Source: Zizania palustris
Lineage: Eukaryota; Streptophyta; Magnoliopsida; Poales; Poaceae
DNA: 64,000 nt
Reading direction: 5' to 3'
Assembly: GCA_019279435.1 (NCBI GenBank)
Contig: JAAALK010000289.1
Span: 89,435,023-89,499,022 of the forward strand
Position numbers and translations under genes: made by a program. The notes below the pieces were generated by a model. The model saw nothing but the letters and a program-made list of their open reading frames with translations. It was not told the DNA's origin and searched no databases. Positions within the stretch are counted from its first letter, which is position 1, and the number at the start of each line of letters is the position of its first letter. Shown one piece after another: positions 55,881 to 64,000 of this stretch.

Positions 55881-57854
55881 GGTAGCGCGAACTCGGCGAG
55901 AAGCATGATGACATTTATGCTCATCGCCTGAGGAGGGGTCCCTTAGAGACTGACGTATAGTTGTCATCCATCAGATCGTCCTCATCATCGCTCGGAGTAG
56001 GAGTGGGGTTGTTTGTGGCAACCGGCTTGGGCTTCCAAACCTTTTTGGGTACTGGTCGGGAACGAATCTCCTCGAATATCACGTCCCGCTCGTCCTCGGC
56101 TTTTTTCTCGTGCATCTCCTAAGCCTGAAGACGTTGTAGCCGCCTCTTTTGTGACTTGGTCATGCCTGGAGGCACCCATGAAGGTTGCGTCTTTGTGTTG
56201 GGCGCCATGAACTTGCTCCTAGAATTTTTGGCCGAATGGGAAGCACCCGGGTCGGCCTTTGTATTTTTGTCCTTGGCAGAGATGCCTTCCTGTATTCTGT
56301 CGGTCAGACCTGCATGGTGGGCTAACCTGACTGACTAGTGTTGGTTGTCTAGGACAGGTCGGTCAGACTAGGTGAAATGGGCGGTCTGACCGGCCATGAG
56401 GCAGCGATAAGACCGACAATGCTCTCTTCGGTCGTCTTTTGCGGATCACCTCTGTTCTACTCCGAGAGGGCCCCTTTAGGGATTGGGACATCCTAGGACC
56501 CCACCTTGACTATGATGGCCTCGGACACCTCCTCTGGGCACCCTCGTGGTATGATGAAAAACCTATCAAATACGCCACCCCTTGCCGCACACATTTGATT
56601 CTGCATGTTATAAAAATCGGAAGGCTTGAAGGGAGCAATATAGTAAGGGGCAGGATGCCTAGGACGTGGAAAATAAAACGGAGGACACTGTTCCATTGTC
56701 AGGTGATACAGCGGTGGAGGAAATGGTAGCTCTAGTTGTGTTGCCCATCACGGGCTGAACTCGTCTCTCCGCGGAGGGTTCATCCTCCTCGGTGGTCCCA
56801 GCCTAGTGTTTGCCTTCTCTGCCCTCTTCTTGTGCTTCTGTAGCAACATCTCATATGTCACCTCTGGCTTCTTGCGGGTTCCAGCCGAAGATGATGCATT
56901 GGTGTTCACCTTCCACACTCCTACCTTGGTATTTTTGGCATGTGTGTGTGTGAGACTCCCCGATCACGACCTCCTTCCCCTTAGCCGACCCGACCTGTTT
57001 GGGCCAAATCAGCACCTTCTTCCCATCGTGATCGATAGTGTTCACAGGGAAGGGGTCCTAGTCAAGCTTCATCTTAGGGTTGGTATCCAACTTCAATCAT
57101 CCTTCCTCTATGACCGATTGAACTTGTCAACGAAAAATATTGCAATCATTAGTAGAATGAGAATGTGAATCATGCCACTTACAGTAAGCACATTTCTTCA
57201 AATCATCGGTAGTCAGAATGATGTGACCCTTCGGTAGCTTGATGAGCTTATTCTTCAACAAAAAATCAAATATTTTGTCGCACTTAGTCACGTCAAATAC
57301 ATACTTTACTTCACTGGGTCGACTCTTAGTGGGAGATGACCGTAACTCAGAGAAAGTAATGGGCTTGGTCTTGCTAGACCAAGTACACCCTAATGTGTAC
57401 ATGTCAGCCGAATCATCCTCGCTTTCCGATGATTCCTCATTGGAGTGCTCCCTGTGTACACCTCGGCCTTAGGTTTGTTAAATGTCTTGGTGGATTTCTT
57501 ACTTTTGGCTCGGTTGTCCTGAACCATAGCCTTTTGTAGTACTTGACTAACCTCGAGGAAATCTTGGCCATCTAGCTTCTCCTTAAGTTCAGAGTGCAAA
57601 CCGTTAAAAGATAGGTCGGCCAAAGTCCCTCTCAGAAATGTTCAGGATAAAACATCGGTTCGTAGTGACCCTAAAGCACCTAATGTACTCGAAAACACTC
57701 TCACTAGCCTTATGTCTAATCGATGTCAAGTGTGAGAGCATAAGTTCATTTTTCCTAGTATAAAAGTAGTCATGGAACTTCTGCTCTAACTGGGCCCAAG
57801 TATACACGGAGTTTGGCGGTAATTCCAAAAATCAAGTGAAAGTGGTACCAAAAA
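55881..57854 (-). pseudogene. gag of minus-strand Tat-type gypsy, truncated
   Basis: From 57828: capsid part (WAQLEQKFHDYFYTRKNEL, HKASESVFEYIRCFR), then DLSFNGLHSELKEKL, then an H/C finger (CAYCKWHDSHSHSTNDC, 57215-57165), a Pro/Tyr-rich region (PPFYFPRPRHPAPYY), and a charged segment before the protease. The frame changes many times. The N-terminal part is lost at 57854. Confidence 0.75.
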
Positions 57855-60314
57855 GCAAAAACTGAAAAATGTGTGCTAATGACTTTCTTGAGATATCATC
57901 TGTTGCACTGATCATGCCATGTGTCTTAGACAGTATGTCTTTTGCTCTACTTGATTAGATTTTGTAATTGCAGTCAATCATATCTGAGAAGCATGCTTTC
58001 TACACTCCACATGCACCCCAGTTGCATTCATTGCATATTTTGAGGGGGAGTTGCGTTTCAGGGGGAGTTTGTGTCTCTTTTGAGTGTTTGATGAGTTCAC
58101 TTGTCAACAAGGGGGAGAAATTTTGGGATAAGAGTTCGAGGGGGAGTTTTTGTCTCACTTACTCTTTTTGATATCCTTGTTGATGTTTCTGAGATCGCAC
58201 TCATTCTGAGCTTTTACCTTTGGTTAACCATAATGACCGCTTCTTGTTTTTGTTCGGCTTTTGGTCATCAGGATTAAACTTTTACCTTATTTTCTTCTTC
58301 TTTGTTTTCTTGTGCTTTGTTTTCGTGTTTCCACAGTTGTTCGCAGGTTCTGAAGAGCTGAAGAAGTGAAGTGTTGACAATGCACTCATCAAGGGGGAGA
58401 TTGAGGAGCCATGCTGAATAGCGTGGGCCTCATGGCTCCAGAAGTGATGAGCCATTGTCAACGATAGTCAAAGAGGACAGAAGATGAAAGGAGATCTGCT
58501 GTTTCATGGGTCGCGTATGACTCAGGTACACGGGCAGCGAGCGACTGTCGGGCTGAGAGAGCTGCAAAGTCGGGCTGGCCCAATCCGGGTACATGGGCCA
58601 GAAGCAGTAGAAGTCACACTAGCTGTTGACCAGGATTGACTCAGGTACACGGGCGGTGAGTGATTGCCGGGCTAAGAGAGCTGCGGAATAAGGCCGGCCC
58701 AATCCGGGTACCTGGTGCAAAGACGGTGGAGGCTTTGTCAGTTTCGGCGCAAAACTGACAACCGTTGATCTTGTATCAGACTATCCAGAAGAGAAGCCGT
58801 AGTCGCTACGAAAGCTTAGCTTCCGGATAAGTCATCTGTATCTCTAGGCCCACATTCAGTCAGTCGTTTTTGTAAAAATTCCTAAGGGCAGTAGAGTCAT
58901 TTCCTTTATTTTAGCGTCTATAAAAACTGTAAGGGGCTGGTAGAATATTCTAGGCCATTGGGCAACTTATAAATAGGGCCCCAATCCCTAGAGTTGGACT
59001 ACCCTTTTGGTTGAAATCAATACATACTCCTTTGGGTCATTTTGTCTCTTGCACTTTCTCTCTCTCTCTCCTGTTTGATGCGCCGCCAGGTTCCTGTTCG
59101 TTCCATTTGGATTCATGTGTTCTCTCTATTCTTCTTATTACAGTGAGATTTTATTACCTGGTTTTATCGTGGAGTGTGCAGCGTTTTTTCTCTGGATCTG
59201 AAGCTTCATTTGTTGTGCGCAGCGATTTTATTTCGTGGGTTTTGTGTCTCTGTTGCTTCTATTCTTCGTGAAGAGTACTAGTTCTTGCCTGTAGCAAGTA
59301 GTACTACTTCCTGTAGCAACAGTACACTAGTACTCTAGCTTGCTTTTGCTGCACAGCTTTTTGATCGAGTTGACAGGACTAAAGTCCCTTTTCTGGCTGT
59401 TCTCTGGCAAAGCCCCTTCTCTGATCGAAGCCCCTCAGCTCCGTGAGGTAGGCTTCGATCTAATATCCTCGAGGGCTTCGCTTGAACTTCGAACTTCATT
59501 TTGTGTCCTGAGTTGCTAGCTTCGAAGTACTTTTTGAACTGTCAGAGTATCATACTTCGAACATCTGTGCGAAGGTACTCCGACTTGAGCTCTTCGAAGT
59601 CCATACTCCGACAGGTTTCGAAGTTGGCTTCGAAGCTTATCTTTCTGTTAAACTTCACTCGATGAGTTCCTGTTTGCTGTCATTTTCGAAGCCCTTGATG
59701 TGTTTTGTTCGAAGGTAGAGTGTAGGCTTCGATTTTAGATTGTTTGTTGCGTGTCAGGCATCGCTATCCTTTCAAAGGTTGTTTGCTCTGTGTGCTTGTT
59801 CGAAGCTGTGTTCGAAGCCTTGCCTTCGAAGTACACTCTTCGAAGCAGGCTCCGACTCTGTCATACTTCGCTCTCTTTCACGACCTAGGATAGACAACAA
59901 CCTTCGACAGACTTCGACTACCACCTCCGAACCAGACTTCGACCAGCGAAGCAGGCTTCGACACTGCGAAGCAGGCTTCGACCAGTGAAGCAGGCTTCGC
60001 TAAGTTCTGAAAAGGAGACAGATTTGAACAGTAACTTCTCTTCTCTTTCATAGTGCACTTAGATTGCTTTACTGAGAAGTTTATCTTGCCTTGTCTCGTG
60101 TACTCTGTTTATCTTTCTATTAGCACTGCATTGGTATTTCTCTGTATATCAAGAGTTGCTTCTAGGCTAGATACCCTTAGACTCAGGCTATCTGTTCATT
60201 CTCTGCTGCTTAGTCTTTGAGCTGCGTTGGGTATTGGGAACAGGCCATTGATTCGAAAGAATTTTTTAAGGTGCCCATTCACCCCCCCCTCTGGTCGCTA
60301 CTTTCGGTCCTACA
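57855..60314 (+). mobile_element. 3' tail and LTR of the second copia family, 5'-truncated
   Basis: 57855-58401 matches the tail 45539-46077, with the same GAGGGGGAG blocks (58041, 58058, 58110, 58140), and 58402-60314 is a full LTR. The rest of the element is missing. It is joined to the gag of the minus-strand gypsy at 57854. Confidence 0.85.
58402..60314 (+). repeat. LTR of the second copia family (1913 bp)
   Basis: Starts TGAGGAGCCATGC and ends GGTCCTACA. The first 40 bases contain the same 9-bp inverted repeat as 39433-39467. It is clearly more diverged from 39430-41279 than the two LTRs of that element are from each other. Confidence 0.88.
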
Positions 60315-60689
60315 TTAGATCACATAGAAATAATCCAATTAGATGAAAAGAAATATATTAAATAAAATAAACTAGCTAGGTGAACAGAGCATAACTGGTT
60401 CAAAGTGTGTCGTGCGAAGTATTCACCAAAGGGGCCCTTCGGCGTCTGATGCGAAGGGTTCCGCTGAAGATAGCCTTCGGCATTCAGATCAATCTGGCCG
60501 AAAGGCACGCTCCGATCAGACCTCTGACGCGAGATCACCTTTGAACAGTAGGGTTCGGCGCAAAGTCTTTGACACGACAAAAATACTCCAACGCAACGCA
60601 AAGGAACGACTTCGTACGGCCTGAAGTGTAGGTGTGGTGAAGTCCGACGCGACGAAGCCTGCTGCTGGGCCTTCTCATCAGCCCGTAAA
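60315..60689. other. Unassigned spacer
   Basis: AT-rich for the first 90 bases, then CG-rich with TTCGGC words. It lies between a copia LTR end and the start of homology to the gypsy linker (about 60690). The minus strand reads open from 60949 through to 60320, but only the part above 60690 has a counterpart elsewhere in the window. I do not recognise the rest. Confidence 0.4.
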
Positions 60690-61500
60690 TTTTGGTTTAC
60701 AAAGGTCGGCCTTGGAATGCTACCATTACCTATGTCAACTTCTTCTAAAGGATCGATCGACGCAAAACCTTGTCCTGATTTCTCTACTTCGCTAAAATCT
60801 TCAATGGCTTCGACAATACCGTCTATAGAAGACCGATATTGCTCTACGCGAGACTTCAACCAATCAAGATTACTTTTCCTAGACATGGCTACTAATCTAG
60901 AAATAGCTATGCTACACCAACCGGCTTCACAGACACATGTATGAAACATCCCCCGGATACGCTAACGAAGTCGTAATCCAAAAGGTCCCTACCTGATAGA
61001 CATTCTACTTTGTTGTGGATGCTGTCGATGGACACATCGGCCAATGCTACCTGGGCCGAAGTGTCTGCTGGTATGACTTCTACGTCATCATCGTCCCACT
61101 GTATCAGGCATTGGTGCAAAGTAGAAGGAATACAACAATTCGTGTGAATCCAGTAACGCCTGAGCAGCATGATGTAGTTACCTTGCACATCAATGACAAA
61201 GAATGTTGTTGGCAATGTCTTATTACCTACTGTTAACTCTAAGGAGAGTACGCCTTTCGCCTCGGAACTTCAGTCGTTGAAGCCGTTGAGCATTAGGTTG
61301 GTTTTCTTCAAGTCTTCTTCGCCCCTGCCAAGCTTCTTCAATAGAGAGTAAGGCATTAGGTTAATAGTGGCGCCGCCGTCGACGATCATCCTAGAGATCG
61401 GCTTCCTGTCAATGTGACCCCTGATGTAGAGACGCTTTAGGTGGCGAGCCGTATCCTCGGGTTTCTCAAAAATAGCATTGCGTGGGTCGAGGTTCAACTG
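60690..61500 (-). pseudogene. Protease and linker of the second Tat-type gypsy
   Basis: Protease core SRMIVDGGATINLMPYSLL (near 61400) has the intact D-G-G-A, followed by NGFND and a stop, then VGNKTLPTTFFVIDVQG in the next frame (61215). The linker carries DWLKSRVEQYRSSIDG and DFSEVEKSGQGF. Stops near 61270 and frame changes near 60905 disable it. Confidence 0.78.
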
Positions 61501-63862
61501 AGCGACCTAGGCCTCGTCTTGTGGTAGGGCGAATTCGGTGGGCAGCATGACGACGTTGATGTACATCTCCTGAGATGCGGGTCCTTTGGAGACAGGCGTA
61601 TAATCGTCGTCGAGCATTTCATCGTCATCGTCGCTCGGAATGGGAGACAAGTTGGTCATCTCAACCGGCTTGATCTTCCATACCTATCTCACAGCTGGAC
61701 GAGGGCGTATCTCCTCAAAGATGGTGTCTCGTTCATCTTCGGCCCTTTTCTCACGCATCTCCTATGACCATAGGCGTTGTAGACGTCTTTTTTGTGATTT
61801 GGACATGCCCAAAGGTGCCCAGGATGGTTGTGGCTTTGTACCATGCGCCACCACCTTGTTTCTGTGATATTTGGCTGAAGGGGTACCACCTAGGTCAGCC
61901 CCGCATGTTTTACAATTGGTGGGCACTTCGTTGCGGACCACGTCGGTCGGACCGGCCTCGTTCGGCTGATCGGACCGGGCTTCAGCACTGGCCTCGGCTG
62001 AGTTAGCGGACTCACCTCTGCTGGGCTTCAGTGAAGGGGCCTTCGGGATTGGGACTTCCTAAGACCCCACCTTTATGGTGATGGCTTCAGACTCCTCCTT
62101 CGCCTCTTCGCATATATCTTCCTTGGCTCCGTCCTATGCAAGTCGATTCGGAGGTACTACGGACAGCCTGTGGAAGACGTCTCACTTCGTTGTGTCTGTT
62201 TGTCCCTGCCAATTATAATACTCCAAAGGAAAACAAGAGGCAATGTTATACTGTGGAGGGTACTTGGGGGGCAAGGTGTACGGAGCCCACGGCGTCCCTG
62301 CCCAGTTGTACAGTGGAGGCATTGGTGGCTCCAGCGGCTTCACCCCCTGTGGACCAAACCCATTGCCTGGAGGGGAGTTCGGCCATGTTGAAGGTATTTC
62401 AGACCATATTAGCGAAGGGTCCTGCCAGGTCGTAGGTATGTTTGGCCACTGTGGGCCGAAGCCTCCCACAAGGGGGTTCACCTAGAGCGGAGCTGAGTTC
62501 GGCCATTGGGGTTTGAGCTCGTTGTGCGAAGTGTTCAAACATTGGGGGACAAACTCGTTATGCGTAGGGTTCGACCACTATGGTCCGAAACCATTGAGCG
62601 GAGGGTTCAACCACTATGGTCAGAAGAAATTGTGCGGAGGGTTCGGCCACTATGGTCCGAAGCCATTGTGTGGAGGGTTCGGCCATTGTGGTCCGAAGCA
62701 TTTGTGCGGAGGGTTCAGCCACGGTGGTCTGAAGCCATCCTCCGACTACCCTGGCCCCTTCGGCTGTCTTAGCTTTTTTGCGTGAGGGCCTATTTCCTTG
62801 GCTTTTTTCTGATGTTTATTCAATAGCATCTGATATGTCACCTTCAGCTTCTTGTGAGCCCTAGCCAAAGGAGATGTGCTGACATTTCTTTTCCACACTC
62901 CTACTTTAGGGTTCTTTGGTACAAGTGTGAGTGTGCGTGGTTCTCCAACAATGATCGCCTTCCCCTTAGTCGACGGTATTCACAGGAAAGAGGTCTTTGT
63001 CTAGCTTCATCTTTGGAATGTGATCTATTTTCAATCGTCCTTCTTCTATGGCCAATTGAACATGTCGATGAAAAACATTGCAGTCGTTAGTATAATGGGA
63101 ATGTGAATCATGCCACTTACAGTAGGGGTGTTTCTTTAGCTCGTCGGCGGATGGAATGACTTGGCCTTTCGGCAGCTTGAGAAGCTGGCTCTTCAAGAGA
63201 AAATTAAATATTTTATCGCACTTAGTTATATCGAACGAGTATTTGACTTCGCTAGGCCAACTCTTTGTGGGAGATGGTCGTAGTTCAGAACAAGTGACGG
63301 GTTTACTTTTAGCATTCCAAACCCATTTGGCCGCACACATGTCAGTTGAATCTTCTTCCTCCTCCGATTCTTCCTCGTCGGAGTGTTCCATAATGTGGAC
63401 TTCAGCCCTAGGTTTGTTAAATGTTTTGACAAACTTTTTATCTTTGGTTCGACCTTCCTAGACTAGAGCCTGTTGTAAGACTTGGCTAACTTCTAAAAAG
63501 TTTTGGTTTTCTAGCCTTTCTTTAATCTCAAAACGCAACCTGTTGAAATCTAGATCCGCCAAACCCCTCTCTAAAATATTGAGACTAAAACATTAGTTTC
63601 TTGTATCTCTAAAGTGCTTGATGTACTCAGAGACACTCTCGCTAGATTTCTGTTTAACCGATGTCAAGTGTGAAAGCCTAAGTTCTGTCTCACCTGTATA
63701 AAAATAGTCATGGAATTTTTGTTCCAATCCAGCCCACATTTGGATAGAGTTCGGTGGGAGCGTCAAAAACCAAGTGAAAGAGGTGCCGGATAGGGAAAGA
63801 GAAAATAATCTAAGCTTTAAAGCGTCTGACCCACTAGCTTCTCCACACTGTGCTAAGAACAT
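61501..63862 (-). pseudogene. gag of the second Tat-type gypsy
   Basis: From 63862: capsid domain (LRLFSLSLSGTSFTWFLTLP, QKFHDYFYTGETELRLSHL), a segment with MCAAKWVWNAKSKPVTCSEL, an H/C finger (CKWHDSHSHYTNDC, near 63105), a basic spacer, a tandemly repeated segment (62494-62745) and a Pro/Tyr-rich part (YNWAGTPWAPYTLPPKYPP). There are many stops and frame changes. The N-terminus is near or past the edge (conserved text continues to 64000). Confidence 0.75.
62494..62745 (-). repeat. 36-bp tandem repeat within gypsy gag (12-residue unit)
   Basis: The word AGGGTTC recurs at 62566, 62602, 62638, 62674 and 62710, always 36 bases apart, with weaker units before. The minus strand encodes GFGPQWPNPPHN and variants, so the unit keeps frame. 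In several units the Q codon is TAG. The related gypsy at 55881-57854 does not show this array. Confidence 0.85.
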
Positions 63863-64000
63863 GTTGACATGCTCTAGTGTGGTTTTGCTACCCTCACCGT
63901 CGAACTTGGTGAATTCTGGGACTCTATAGCCACGAGGGTAAGGTATTGTGTCGAAATGGTTAGGGTACGGCTTCCGGTAAACCCTAGCCTGACCCCTATG
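63863..64000 (-). pseudogene. N-terminal continuation of gypsy gag
   Basis: Likely the part of gag just before the capsid core, running out of the window. Too short to describe further. Confidence 0.4.

Larger units (their letters stand above)
50571..57854 (-). mobile_element. Ty3/gypsy element, Tat-type, minus strand, 5' part lost
   Basis: 3' LTR (50571-51717), integrase, two RNase H domains, RT, protease and gag are found in that order on +, which is correct for a minus-strand element. Gag is cut at about 57854, where a copia tail begins, and the 5' LTR is missing. The presence of a second RNase H and the H/C finger in gag support the Tat lineage. It is a close relative of the element at 60690-64000. 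Confidence 0.8.
60690..64000 (-). mobile_element. Second Tat-type gypsy on the minus strand, partial
   Basis: The linker, protease, and gag parts are found from 60690 to the window edge and are similar in order and sequence to 55035-57850. It is therefore another copy or close relative. RT, RNase H, integrase and the 3' LTR are absent on the left (lost at about 60690). The 5' part continues outside the window. Confidence 0.8.

Overview
The window is a plant nuclear, intergenic, repeat-dominated stretch, most likely from a grass (moderate confidence). I found no host gene, RNA gene or bacterial feature. Almost every base can be assigned to LTR retrotransposons (Ty3/gypsy and Ty1/copia), stacked and nested in both orientations. 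Four target-site or LTR boundaries can be read directly from the sequence.

Layout. 1-9861: a Tat-lineage Ty3/gypsy element on + (left end outside the window) with a decayed gag-pol, a tandem-repeat 3' region, and a large intron-containing antisense gene (8936 to 5263) with its own TATA box, then the 3' LTR (9369-9861). 9862-15003: a minus-strand Sirevirus-like copia unit that keeps gag, has lost pol, and has one LTR (12294-14783) with internal sequence on both sides. 15004-16702 plus 27526-28687: an old Tork-like copia on the minus strand, split by 16703-27525, a complete minus-strand Sirevirus-like copia with two LTRs, TSD GGTTC, and open gag and pol separated by one in-frame TAG. 28692-38407: a decayed + copy of the same family, bounded by inverted LTR pieces and split by a 3.4-kb solo-LTR-like insertion (29177-32597, TSD CATGC). 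38408-39429: gag of a second Sirevirus-like family, hit by 39430-46566, a copy of that family lacking RT/RNase H. 46567-50223: a minus-strand copia LTR related to 12294-14783, split by a 1.8-kb deleted gypsy element (47016-48797, TSD TTTAC). 50571-57854: a minus-strand Tat-type gypsy with 3' LTR. 57855-60314: the 3' tail and LTR of the second copia family. About 60690-64000: a second, related minus-strand Tat-type gypsy (protease and gag) running out of the window.

How it works together. Only the copia at 16703-27525 looks capable of encoding a full set of proteins (capsid with two zinc knuckles, protease, integrase, reverse transcriptase, RNase H). The others are decayed or internally deleted and, if mobile at all, would rely on proteins supplied in trans. 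Premature stops are often explained by CAG to TAG or CGA to TGA changes, as expected for long-methylated repeats. The most unusual items are the spliceable antisense gene with its own promoter motif, the conserved gag/pol TAG in two copies, the LTR fold-back at 38037-38407, and the repeated pattern of elements that keep gag but lose RT. All calls rest on reading the sequence; no database search was run.
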